64,000 bases of DNA from Theileria orientalis strain Shintoku (taxonomy: Eukaryota > Apicomplexa > Aconoidasida > Piroplasmida > Theileriidae). The stretch is from positions 744,001 to 808,000 of the forward strand of contig NC_025260.1 of assembly GCF_000740895.1 (NCBI RefSeq), read 5' to 3'. The notes beneath the pieces were generated by a model. The model did not search any database, was not told where the DNA came from, and was given only the letters and a program-made list of their open reading frames with translations. Positions 23,441 through 36,804 of the stretch are shown here, piece by piece. Every line of letters starts with the position of its first letter. Positions within the stretch are counted from its first letter, which is position 1. A program made the position numbers and the translations under genes.

Positions 23441-26400
23441 ATGTCAAAAAAGAAGAAAAGTTCATCTTCTAGATTATCAAATGATATGTATAGTCGCATA
23501 TCAGACCATACAGATGATGAAGCTAGATATAAAGTTAAACTAGGTAAAAGTTGATAAACAATTTTTTGATTTAAATTTATTTTAGGTAAATCGAGAAAGA
23601 AGCTACGAAAATTACAAAGAAAGGACTCCAAAAGAATTAAACATGAAAAGAAGCTTGAATGGCTAAAGAAAAAGAAGTTAAAGCACAATTCTGGTTTAAA
23701 GAATGATTCATCTTCAAAGAAAATAAGCACAGTGTCCTCTGACCATAGCGTTAAACCTAAATCGATTTATAAATCTCACACAGATGGTGAAAGGGAACAA
23801 AAATCAGTAAAATTCGAAAAAGAAAAGAACACACCGGAAGATTTAGAATTGGAGTATTTGGAAAAGCAACTTCTTAAAAATAGAAAGGCCGGCAAGGGAA
23901 AGAGGCTGGATCCACTCCAGGAACTTAAGTCGGAATTTGTAAGAGATGGATTTGACGAGGATTTTTTGGACTTCTTATCAAATATTACTAAGATTGGAGA
24001 TAAAGAAAAGGTTTTGGATAACGATGACTTGTATGAAGAAGATGACACGTTCGTAAAACATCGGCATGGAGGATCGAGTAGTCAAGTTCAAAATGAAGAT
24101 TCTGATAATGATGAAGATCTAACGGATGAGGATGAGTTGGAATATGAGGGAGGGGATGAAGAAGAAGATGTGGAAGAAGATGAGGATGTTGAAGAAGAAG
24201 AAGTTGATGAGGAGGAGGAGGAAGATGAAAAGGAAGACAAACAAGAACAGGATGATGAAGAAGATGAGGATAGTGAGGATGACTTGTTAAAAACAATCGA
24301 AGACATTAAAAGGAAGCAAATTGGACTCGTAAACAAATTATCGGAAGGAAACTATAATTTGATCATAAATCAACTCTACGAATTATACTCAAATTTAATA
24401 TCAAAGGTAGGTACATGTGACACTAAAATAATGATAATATTGAATAGGGGAACAAGAAAGGAGCTTCAAAGGAGTTCTCGGACATTTTGAACACAATGTT
24501 CGGAGAACTGTGCGACTTGGTGATTAAAATGATGATCAATGAAGTAAACGTGGTCATATCGTTGATAGCAACGCAGTCGGCACTAATATGTTCACTGGCA
24601 AACTACTTCAATACAACGGTATTTTGACAATTAAATGTTTAAATAGGAATACGAATTGGAATACATGAGTGTGTATAAGTGAATATACACATATGTAAAT
24701 CTGTGTAATATTAGTTATAATAGTAATGATTAATTTAGATACTAAACATTTTTTTAAACAAAATGTTTGCAATTTTTAAAACTCACGTGGAAATACTGTG
24801 TAAAGCAAGTGATAAAAGTAAAAGCGTAATAGATAAAGATAAATTGATATCAAGGAACATAGTCATATCGCTGTGCTCGCTGTTCTACTTTGAAGTGATT
24901 GACATTGATATAATGTTCCACGTAATTAAATTGCTAACAAAGGATGAGTCTAACGAAAACACACTGCAGTTGTTACTCATACTTTTGAAATACTCAGGTA
25001 AGAGATGTTAATACAAATATGAGTGTATGCAAATATCATTGCACTTGTGTATATTGTTTCCGTTGAAAATTTAAACTAAATTCTTTACAGGATACAGCAT
25101 TAGTAAAAACAGTGATATACTAAAGTATTTGAATGGAATAATTGAAAAGTATAAGAAGAGCCACGACGTTGTAACAAGTAATGATACTACTTAGAATTAA
25201 CATAGTATTAAATGACTAGTTGGTGCTAATTTTAATTAAATGGCAATGGTTACTGACTTTAATGATTATGATTATAATAGATCGCATGAAGTACATTGAG
25301 GAGGAACTGAATACAAATAAAAAAGCAGCTAACATATTTGATCAGTTTGAATATTTAAAGTAGGTGCATTGAGTAACCATTAGTTATGATTGCACTAATA
25401 AACGTTTAGGAACTTGATAAGGGGCAAAATGAACATTAATCGCAATGTGATAAATCTTGACGGAATGTTAAACTATAATAAGGAAGATATAACCATAGTA
25501 AATGTGACGAAAAGAAAAGATACGAGGAAGGACGAGTTGATCAAGAAGGCAGTGCAAATAGGACTAAACAAGGATATCCAAAAGACAATATTCATATGCA
25601 TAATGAATTCAATCAGTCCTGAAAATGCATTAAACAATATACTGCACATCAAGTTAAAGAGCACACAGGTATTGTTTACACGTCTGTAATCTATTTATTC
25701 AAGTCATTACCCTAATAACTATATCAATAACAACAAATAACGTTAACAACAACAATTACAATATCATTAACAACAATAATAACTATATCAATAACAACAA
25801 CAATTTGTAGTACAATGATGTTATCAATATTATAATCTACTGCTACTTGATTGAAAAGGAGTATAACTTCTACTATATTAAGTTGTTATTGCTGTTAACA
25901 TCCAGGTAAGTTTATTGTAAGAGTCACGCTGATGTTTTAGGTTGAATCTGAACATCTGTAAAAAGTATAAAAGGCACATTAACAATAACATCATTTTGTA
26001 CTTTAAAAACTTTGAATCGGTAACACAGACTCAAACAGTGTTGCTGTCAAAGTTGTTTTATCAGCTGGTAATTGGTAATTATTATTGTGGATAATCCGCC
26101 TTAATCATGGTTATACCTTACTACCCATCGGCAACTGTTACACTTAGTTATTAACACGTAACACTTCAATTTTGTACCATAAATAGAATAATTTTTCAGA
26201 TCATAAATAAGATAGCCAGGCTACGTCTGCTGAATTTTATCAATTTGAGCCACTACTCTTCGAAAACGTTCAAGTCTTTTATTACAAACGTATGTTTACC
26301 CACCTTGTTATAGAGCATTAGTTACCATGGTTTTACCATGTTTATACAACTATATCCTAATTTCCTTTTTTAGCTTTTTGGTAACATTGTCAGCCACGGT

Positions 26401-26619
26401 GGCGAAGACGTTGATGAGGCCATGGAGGAGTATCTAATTCAGGAGCTCCTGTCCATTAAATCAGAAGTACCCTCTATTGACTTAACATTTTCTGTTTAGA
26501 ACTACTTCAATGACCTGACCTCACTGTGGAAGCAGTATATTGAAAAGTTCTGTGCTAAGGCAGTTGAGGACGCTTCATCGAATATACTTTTTAAGTCTTA
26601 TCAACGTGTTTTTGCTTAG
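23441..26619 (+). CDS. NOM1: NOM1/Sgd1-like nucleolar MIF4G and MA3 domain protein
   Basis: A many-exon gene; the first exon is 23441-23554 and the last ends with TAG at 26617-26619. The N-terminus is lysine-rich (MSKKKKSSSSR, KKLRKLQRKDSKRIK) and then strongly acidic over about 60 residues around 24110-24290. A MIF4G region follows (LVNKLSEGNYNLIINQLYEL, VVISLIATQSALICSLANYF, LLLILLKYSG) and then an MA3 region (DIQKTIFICIMNSISPENAL, IIYCYLIEKEYNFYYIKLL, LFYQLIINKIARLRLLNF). This order and the MA3 wording match human NOM1 and yeast Sgd1, which act in the nucleolus in 18S rRNA maturation and bind eIF4A-type helicases. The internal exon borders were placed by phase and are approximate. The 3' exons are AT-rich and short, between introns of about 30-170 nt. 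Confidence 0.75.
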
Positions 26620-26861
26620 TAATTTACTCTCACTTTGTACTTACTAACACATATATACATACATATCATATATATACATACATATTACATGTGTATATAT
26701 ACTAACATATGTACATAATATGCAAACATACTACCATGTATATATACATACCAACAAGAGTACATACACTAGCATGTGTATATACATACTAACATGTGTA
26801 CATACTAGTAAAACGTAATAGCGTGTAGACTATTCTGGTATCATATTGATCGCAGCTTCCG
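26620..26861. repeat. TA/CA-rich simple repeats between converging genes
   Basis: Interrupted ATATACATACATAT and ACATGTGTATATACATACTA units fill about 26645-26815, between the 3' ends of NOM1 (+) and ATP synthase beta (-). No gene is seen. Confidence 0.6.
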
Positions 26862-29123
<2,262 letters not shown>

Positions 29124-29320
29124 TTATTAACTCAACGTTGTGCGCAGTGATGTATGTTGTACTGCCCACTCTCTTGATCTTCTGGCGTTTAAACTAACAA
29201 AGCGGACTTTCAACGTTCTTTATGATTTGGAATCTTCTCAACACAACCTAAGCTATATGGGGAGATGGCCTGAACACATACCTAATTATCTAATGTGTAG
29301 GCTGCTTATTGTCCACAAGA

Positions 29321-31050
29321 TTAATCAACGTATGGGAACTTCGACACCCACTCCACGACCTCGCTCCTCAGTTTCAACACCTCCTCGTTCTCCTCCAGAC
29401 CCACCTTGAAATCCACCAGCTTCTTCCCCTTTTGCGCTACACATTGACTGTTAAATTAGCTTCTATCAACTCATATCTGCTTATGGCTACTATGTGTTAC
29501 GGTCTATCTAGTAGTTTCCCCTATCGTCCACTCTAATTACCTTGAACTTTAACACAGATGTCCACCGCCTTACTCAGGGCCTCCGCCACAAACTCCATGT
29601 CCTCCCTTTTCGCTCCTCTGGACACCAGCGCTGGCGTTCCCAGGCGTATTCCCGACGGGTTCAGCGCCGACTTATCCCCCGGTAGTGTGCTTTTGCTTAT
29701 CGTTAGGTTCACCAGCTCGCACACTATTTGCATCTTGCTTCCCGTCACGTCGAATGGCCGCAGATCCACGATCACGGTGTGGTTGTCCGTCCCCCCCGTC
29801 AGAATTTTAAACGACCTCCTTTCCAGTTCCGAGGCCAGTGTTCTTGCCGTGTCCACAACGCTCTGTGCGTATGCTTTCCACTCCGGCTTCAGCATCTGCA
29901 TTGTTAAAAGTGACTGACCACTCAACCTCCACGAACCTGTCTCAGTTGCACTGCCAGTGCTGCTATTTTGTTGTTGTGCGGGCCTCCCTGCAGCGTCGGG
30001 AACACTGCGTTGTTGATGCACTCTCCGAACTCCGGGAGCAGCTTCTTGTTGTAGAAAATCATGCCCGACCTCGGCCCCTTCAGCGACTTGTGTGTTGTCG
30101 ACGTCACCACGTGGCAGTGCTCGAACGGCGATGGGTGCACTCCTGCCGCCACCAGCCCTGAGATGTGCGCAATGTCCGCCATCAGGTACGCGTCGACGCT
30201 GTCCGCAATCTCCCGGAACCTTTTGTAGTCGATGTGCCTGTAGTTGTGTTACCGCTGTTATCTGAGTCTATCAATACCACTGATATCAGCGTCTATCAGT
30301 AGCTCAGTAATAAGTATTTATCAATACCACTTATATAAGCGTCTATCAGTAGCAACTGTCATAAGTGTTTATCAATAGCGCGTGTATCGGTCCGATCAGT
30401 TGCAATTGCCACTATTTGCGTTACAGCTCCTTACCTTGTGTATGTTGACGCTCCTGCTATTATCAGCCTCGGGCAGTACAGCTTCGCCAGCTTCTCCAGC
30501 TCCTTGTAGTCTATCAGGCCCGTCTCAGGGTCCAGCGTGTACGAGAGCGGCGAGAAGAAAATCGAGGATGCCGATATCTTCTTTTTTCCGATGTAGTAGC
30601 CGTGCGTGAGGTGCCCTCCGCCCATCAGCGAGAGGCCCATCAGCTTGTCGTGCGGCTCCAGGAGCGCGCAGTAGACTGCGAAGTTCGCCGGGGAGCCTGA
30701 CAGCGCCTGCACGTTGACTCCCCAGTCCTCCTCGGGGAGCCCGAACACCTGGAGGCACCTCTGCATACACAGCGTCTCCAGCTCGTCGACGTGCTTGCAG
30801 CCTCCGTAGTACCTTCTTCCCGGGTACCCTTCGCTGTACTTGTTCGTGAAGACCGATCCCAGCGCCTCCAGACACGCTCTGCTTGCGTAGTTCTACACGT
30901 TCTTGTCAGACATTCTCTCACCTCCGACGCGATCAGGTCGACTGAATATCTTTGCCGATTTCTTTCCTTCTCCAGAATTCCGTGCACTTCCGGGTCGAAC
31001 TCCTTCAGTGGCGCGTCGTCTTCCAGGGGAAACTCTCGTTTAGAACTCAT
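29321..31050 (-). CDS. SHMT: Serine hydroxymethyltransferase
   Basis: Pyridoxal-phosphate enzyme that converts serine and tetrahydrofolate to glycine and methylene-tetrahydrofolate, supplying the one-carbon units for dTMP. Exons 30922-31050, 30435-30892, 29937-30237, 29541-29895 and 29321-29436 give 452 residues. Marks: [18 protein letters not shown] (split by a 29-nt intron), [52 protein letters not shown], the PLP-lysine loop [16 protein letters not shown], and [17 protein letters not shown]. The length is that of a cytosolic form. An in-frame ATG at 31203 would add 51 residues with a hydrophobic start; I prefer 31050 because it fits the family, but a second isoform is possible. Confidence 0.95.
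30238..30434. repeat. Degenerate repeats in a SHMT intron
   Basis: Inside this 197-nt intron, related words such as ATCAGTAGC, TATCAATA and GCGTCTATCAGTAGC recur at roughly 60-bp spacing. Copies are imperfect. No coding potential in phase. Confidence 0.5.
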
Positions 31051-31454
31051 AATTTCAATTTTGTGGAGTGTATTTTTAACTTTGAATTCCCCTTTTCGTT
31101 CAAATGACTCACTTCTTTTTTGTATTCTATAGTTTAAAACACCATTTAAGCTTACTATAATGTATATTTTTAATATTATACCACTTATTTGTTGTTTTTT
31201 CATATAATTTCACTGATTTTACCAGTGTGCATGGGGACTCACTCACACTTGTATTTATAATTTATTTTAGTCTACTATACACATTTAATACATTATTCAA
31301 CTCCAGTTTTTATTCTAATTTGTTTTTTTGCTGTTCTTTTTTTGTTTTATTTCTTTTTAACTTTACTCTCTCTTTACACATACACTGCTAACTCTGTTTA
31401 CCTACTCACGTATTTTCTACATACTCCATTTGATTACTCGCTTATATTGTACAT
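31051..31454. other. Intergenic spacer, about 400 bp
   Basis: AT-rich spacer between SHMT and the upstream minus-strand gene. Its part next to SHMT, 31051-31203, is an in-frame extension of the SHMT reading frame that begins with ATG. The rest shows pyrimidine-rich DNA only. Confidence 0.5.
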
Positions 31455-34393
31455 TTATTTCCATGGTGGCACTACTGGCGTCTGGCCGTCTTCCTTCGTC
31501 GACTCCGCTCCTGTGTGGTAGAATTCTATGTTTTTGTCGTCGATGTAGTTCTCCTGCTCGGTCTCCTCGTAGGTTGACGACTGTGCTTGGAAGTTAACTT
31601 GCAATTGTTGGAACTTGTTTCTCGGCGGGCTGAACCTCGACTTCTGTCCTTCGTATGCTCCTGTGTTTTCCTGCGTGACTCCTTGGTAGTGTGTTGGTCC
31701 TGGTGGAGCTGGTGGTGGTGGTGGTGGCGGTGGAGCGTATCCTGCTCCTGCCATTACGTTTCCGTACACTCCGTAGCTGCTATATACTCCTGTCTGATCT
31801 TGTCCTCTGTTTCTGTATTCCTTTTTATTGTATCCTAGATCACTTGCTGCATCCATTGCGTTTGTATAGCCTCCCGTGACGTGCTTACTTGCTCCACTTA
31901 CTGTCTGTTGCATCTTATTTGTGTTGATTTCATATTGTTGTTGCATCTTATTTGTGTTGATTTCATATTGTTGTTGCATCTTATTTGTGTTAATTGTATA
32001 TTGCGTCTGCACGTGCTTCATGTTACTCATCGGTGGTGGCGGTGGCGGCGGTGCTGGTGGCTGCACTTGCGTTAGTACCTGCTGTCCTCCTAAGTTGTGT
32101 CCTACTTGTTGCACTCCTAAGTTGTGTCCTACTTGTTGCACTCCTAAGTTGTGTCCTACTTGTTGCCCTCCTAAGTTATGTGGTACTTGCTGTGTGCCTT
32201 CGCTGAATCCCATTGGAGGCCCATCGCTGAATCCCAGTCGTTTTCTACCATTGTGTGCCGCCAGCGTTGTCACATCACTGAATCCCATATGTGAAACTCC
32301 TGTTCCCACTTGACTTGCCACGTTATGCCCTGATGTTACTTGGGCACCCATATTGTGGCCTCCCGCCACTTGAACTGGCATGCTGTGTCCATATTGGTAT
32401 GTTCCATAAACTCCTCCCAGCTGCTGAATTCCTCCCACTCCGTGACCCATTTGCTGTGTCATCACATTCCCCGATCCTACTTGGTGTGACTCATATTTGC
32501 TTCCCAGGTGCTGTTCTGCGCTACTTGGCGTTTGACCAGTTAGATTTACAGCTTTAGCATTAAGACTAGCATTAGCACTAGCATTGGCATTAATATTCGT
32601 ATTTGTAGCACTTGTGGCAGTAACGCTTGCACTAGCAGTAACGCTTGCACTAGGAGTAACGTTTGCAGCGGCGGTTACCACACTTGCGGGAGCATTACTG
32701 CCAATGGCAGGTGCGTACTGGCCACTCACACTTGCTGTTGGCGTTGTTGAAACGTGGTGTATTTGTGCTGCCGGTGGTGTTGACTGGTGGTAGTGTTGCT
32801 GCTTGAGTGCTGGGTCCGTGACTGTTTGGTGTAATAATGCGCTTGCCGTCGTACCTGCTGCATACTTGTGACCTGCACCGCTGCTTGCGTGGTGGTGGTG
32901 GTTTACTTCTGTTGCCGTCGCTTCCTCCTGCCTTTCCTCAGTCTTGTTTGAGTACTCTTTGAAGAAATTCATCAGTGAGGCCAGTTGTGTTGTGCTCGAC
33001 TTATCCTTTTCCGTTTCTCCTTGTCCTCCAGGCCCCTTCTTGTCTCCTTCCTTTCCCATCTTATAGATGCTCGTTTTACTATTTCCTTCGTGGCCAGTTG
33101 TACTGTTTTCTCCGCTTCCGCTTCTTTCTCTCTTCAATTCCTTGTCCATACTTCCCTTATTCGTCGAAGTCGTCCCTTTATACTTCGTTGACATTTGTGA
33201 GTTTCTGATTTCCATCTTCCTCTTTTTTTCCTTTTCCTTCTGCTCCACCATTGTGTTAATTATGTTTAGTACGAATGATCCTTCTTGTTCATTGTTCGTT
33301 CCTTCTCCTTGCGGCCCCTTTTCCGTCTCTCTCTTTTCTCGTAGTCTCTTTTCTGATTGTCCTTTTTCTCCTCTCTTTTCCATTGTAACTTCTATCGACT
33401 TTTTACTTACCAATCTTCCTTCTTGCACCTGCCCCTTTTTAATTTTATTTTCCGTTTCTGTGGTTGCCTTCGTTGGCAATGACGCGTCTCTTATTGCTTT
33501 CCACTTTTTGATCAGGTTCGTTGCTTTCAGCTTAACTTTGTCGTTTGAGCATTCGTAGTCCAGCTTAAGCTTTGCGTGCGACTTGCCCTGTGCTATGCAG
33601 TTCACTGGCACTCCTATTCTCGACGTCTGCAGCACTCTGAAGTTGATGTCCAGCTTGTCCAGCAGGTCCATACACTTAAGCAGGAAATTTGTGCTCTGCT
33701 TCAGCTTTTCTTTTTGTGCCAGGTGCTCCAGCGTTTCTCTCAGCACCGCCACTCCTCCCAGGCTTATGAAGGAGTTCAGCGCCACCATGTACGACTGCAG
33801 CAGTATGTCAACCAGGCACGTCAGTGCGAATTCGTCCTTCATGTACTTCTTCAATGACCATATCACGTTCGAGAGTACTACTAGGTTGTTCATCGACAGT
33901 GGATTCTCTCTGCACGAGTAGTAGTACTTGTGAAACAGTTTACACTGTGACACATTTTCTCCTTGTTTTTCATCTCTGAGCTCCAGTCTCAGTCCATTGT
34001 ATAGCAATTTTTGCACAGACAGATACGACTCAACCTAAATATACATTTTCAATTTTTCTGAACTCACCTTCTCCAAATCAACTAAAATTGGTGATTTTCG
34101 CTGTAGATAATCCGTAAAATCCTGCGTTAATGAATCGTTCATTATAAACCCTGAGCTGTATATCTTCTTCCAGTTATCGAGAAACCAGTTGTTTAAAACC
34201 TCCACTTCATTGGATTCCAGGCCGTCCACTTCTACAAGTTCAATGATATGAGCTTTAAAATCATGTTTCACTTACTTGATAAGGCAGGAACTCTTCCCAA
34301 ACATTTTTCGTGGTCCGGATGCAGATATACCAAATTGACATTTTCGTTGGAATCTCGATATGTATCCAGATAGGAATTCTCTAAACCGTCCAT
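31455..34393 (-). CDS. TFIIS N-terminal (LW) domain protein with proline- and glutamine-rich tail
   Basis: Exons 34276-34393, 34068-34231 and 31455-34034 give 953 residues. Residues of about 110-310 form a helical bundle typical of TFIIS N-terminal/IWS1-like domains: LSMNNLVVLSNVIWSLKKY, LNSFISLGGVAVLRETLEHL, FLLKCMDLLDKLDINFRVLQ, and a final LKATNLIKKWKAIRD carrying the expected tryptophan. Such domains dock transcription elongation and phosphatase-1 nuclear partners. The rest is low complexity: a K/E-rich stretch, an S/T/A-rich stretch, two short tandem repeats, and two polyproline runs (PAPPPPPPP, YAPPPPPPPPAPPG) that could bind profilin or WW/SH3 domains. It ends in VPPWK. The name of the exact orthologue is unknown; a PNUTS- or IWS1-like nuclear role is an inference. 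Confidence 0.65.
31905..32200 (-). repeat. In-frame coding repeats of 33 bp and 27 bp
   Basis: Within the TFIIS-domain gene, an 11-residue unit (YEINTNKMQQQ) is repeated about three times at 31910-32005, and a 9-residue unit (GHNLGVQQV) about four times at 32080-32185. Both periods are multiples of three, so copy-number change would not break the frame. Confidence 0.85.
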
Positions 34394-34731
34394 TTGTTTT
34401 GTATCGGCAATTAATTAATCTCCACTGTCTATTCTATGGTAAATTTAATGTGCTCGATGTGCAAAATCTTACAATACTATCGTACATATTAACCGTTGTG
34501 GCACTACACATTATACATCGTTTAAATATAAAATATCAAACATATTTAACATATTTTTCTTTTTTTATATGTTATGTTCAAATCATTTTAGTTATTTTAT
34601 ACCCCATTCTGTTGACGTAGATATTTATAAGTATTTACACAGACTTTTATATTAGAACTAAATTAATCATAATTTAAATTGTGTTCTTCTATAAATTCCC
34701 GCCTTTTAAACTTTTAAAACAATATTCCGGC
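34394..34731. other. Intergenic spacer, about 340 bp
   Basis: AT-rich spacer between tandem minus-strand genes, likely holding the promoter of the TFIIS-domain gene and the 3' UTR of the secreted acidic protein gene. Nothing else was recognised. Confidence 0.5.
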
Positions 34732-35653
34732 TTATATTTTGGACTTCTTTTTGAAAGCTCTCAATCTTCCATAGCTAAGTGGCACATTTTCTTCATTTCC
34801 ATCGTATTCGTCCTTCGAATTATGTGAGCCTTTTCTTGGAAGACCGTTATTACTGCCTGAAATTTTTAGTGCGCTTTCTCGATGATTTTTTTCTTTCCAC
34901 ATCGTTCATTGTGTGTAATAATCTTTTTCCAGGTGGTATCGAAATATTACCTCTCGCAATCCTTTTGCTGGCATCTACTTCATTAATTGTGTTCAACAAC
35001 CTTTTTCCATGGTCCGAATTTGTTTGTCCTGACTTTGATTTGGTGAAATAGGGTTTCGGTGGCACTATCTTATTCTTAAGCTTTTTAACGCCTTCTGGGA
35101 TGTTTTTGAATTTGCTTTTCAAACCTGAAATTGCCCTTTGTCCAGTCTCCTTGGCCCTTTTGATCTTATCAATTGCTCCTATTTTAATCAAATATTGCTT
35201 TAGTTTGTTATCGTCGACCCTTTCACTTTTTCCCTTGTTTTCCTCCAGAAACGATGCTCTACTCAATTCTAATAGAGTAGACTCATCAGCCCTGTCTAAA
35301 AAATCCTCGGATTCCTCTTCTTCATCGTTGTTGTCGTCGTCGTTGTCCTCATCATCGTCATCGTCATTATTATTTCCAAACATAGATTGATTTTTTCTGT
35401 TCTCTGCAATTTCTAACAGTGATTCATCTATGTCACTGTTTCCACCCTTGGATGATTCAATGTATGTACTTCCAGTGAATTCATCATCATCGTCAACGGT
35501 TTCAATATGTCTAGAGGGGTAGGCCTCTTCTAATGGGCCCCTGTTGTATCTCAGACCGTTAACTTGACTTATGGAAGCAAGTAGGACTATGGATATTAAT
35601 ATGAATAACTTGGAATTTAGAAGATTTTTTATGTTATATGCGGGCTTCGACAT
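34732..35653 (-). CDS. Predicted secreted acidic/basic protein with alternative 3' end
   Basis: The ATG at 35653 starts a protein with a signal peptide at about residues 12-34 (LLNSKLFILISIVLLASISQ). The mature part has a long aspartate/glutamate run (DDDDDEDNDDDNNDEEEE) and then a lysine-rich part with the motif GKRLLNTINEV. Two ends are possible. Read straight through, the frame stops at 34850 (267 residues). If the 94-nt segment 34857-34950 (gtaatatt...tttcag) is removed, phase 1 is kept and the frame ends at 34732 (275 residues) with tail VPLSYGRLRAFKKKSKI. The removable segment encodes a second copy of the GKRLL motif, so it looks like coding sequence as well as an intron. Family unknown; it is the third predicted secreted, low-complexity protein in this window. 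Confidence 0.6.
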
Positions 35654-36214
35654 CTTGAAATAGTCTAACTTGATGTGATTTTTTGACAAAAATTGAAAGA
35701 TGTGTATTTATGTGTATTATATAAATACTATCCAATTATTTTTAAAATGTTTGTGCTCACAAATGAGCTACCTAGGCAATTTGTTCTGAGTCGGTTGATT
35801 CATGAATCTACTATAATATTGAACTGTTCAGATTCGCAATTAAACTTAAGCTATCTAGAGACCATGTTTGAGTAGAAATAGGAGAAATAGTATCAGTGAA
35901 TCATAGCTATTTTAAATGTGTAAAGAATACAATTAAAATGGGAGGTATATACTTGTGAATGTTAATAATAAAGTATAATAGTTTTTATTTCAATCTGAAA
36001 TTTTTGTTTTATACATGATTTTATACATTTAATTTAGTTTTATTTTTAAGATTTTCTATTTGTTGCCTTAATAAAATTTTTAATATGTAAAAATTTTGTG
36101 GAATCTTCATTTACACACATGGTGGGCTGTGATTCCATCAATTTATGTATGTTGTTTTTTCTTTCTTTCACTAACATTTATATTTAATTTTAATGATTTT
36201 AAAATTAAAATGCC
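35654..36214. other. Divergent intergenic spacer, about 560 bp
   Basis: Very AT-rich spacer between the divergent starts of the secreted protein gene and the L35 gene. It has two facing words, TGGAATC at 36099-36105 and GATTCCA at 36131-36137, the latter 78 bp before the L35 start. A 60-codon ORF at 35693-35875 has no support. Confidence 0.5.
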
Positions 36215-36655
36215 ATGCTCATAAAATGTATAATATTAAATCTTTTTATTTTAAATTTTACTTTGTTTATTCCTTATCTTTGTTTTTACTGCAATTGCAC
36301 TGTATCTAGACCCTTAGTTAACAACCATTGCCGCTCATATAGGTTTCTTTTCTTATCGCATAACTTTTTGAACCCTGTTCCTCTGTTTAGGAACTCAACT
36401 TGCTTATTTGAGCGCAGGAAGTACCATTTCAAGATCAGGGCTGGCGGCCAGTTTCGAATAAAGCCCAAAACGAACCACTCCGTTTCCAAGAGGTTCAAAA
36501 TCACTGCTACTGGCAAGCTGATGTACCGCAGGGCCACTACTCAGCACAAGCAGAGGCACAAGAGTCGCGGCGCCAAGGCTCGCCTACACCGCAACGGCAT
36601 CCTCACTTCCCTGAGGATGATTCGCAAGATTAAAAGTGTTCTACACAATCGCTAA
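36215..36655 (+). CDS. rpl35: Apicoplast ribosomal protein bL35, nucleus-encoded
   Basis: Single exon, 146 residues. The C-terminal 65 residues are a complete bacterial-type L35: KPKTNHSVSKRFKITATGK, LMYRRATTQHKQRHKSRGAK and a final IRKIKSVLHNR. Bacterial-type L35 belongs to the large subunit of organelle ribosomes. The first 26 residues form a hydrophobic signal peptide (IILNLFILNFTLFIPYLCFY) and the next 50 or so are basic and hydroxylated, as in bipartite apicoplast leaders. This argues for the plastid rather than the mitochondrion. Base composition changes sharply: the leader codons are AT-rich and the mature part is GC-rich. Confidence 0.92.
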   Translation: MLIKCIILNLFILNFTLFIPYLCFYCNCTVSRPLVNNHCRSYRFLFLSHNFLNPVPLFRNSTCLFERRKYHFKIRAGGQFRIKPKTNHSVSKRFKITATGKLMYRRATTQHKQRHKSRGAKARLHRNGILTSLRMIRKIKSVLHNR

Positions 36656-36804
36656 CTTGTTCGTGCTCAATGTAGTATGTTTTTTATTCGCGTCTATTAA
36701 TGTACTTATTTATTCCACACACAGAGATACCATATCACGTGTACCCTGCCCTTGTATTCCATATATATATGTATATATACGTGTATTCATTCGTATTGGT
36801 TACA

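Noticed and set aside
24088..24336. Serine-rich minus-strand ORF
   Set aside because: Antisense shadow of the acidic run of the NOM1-like protein.
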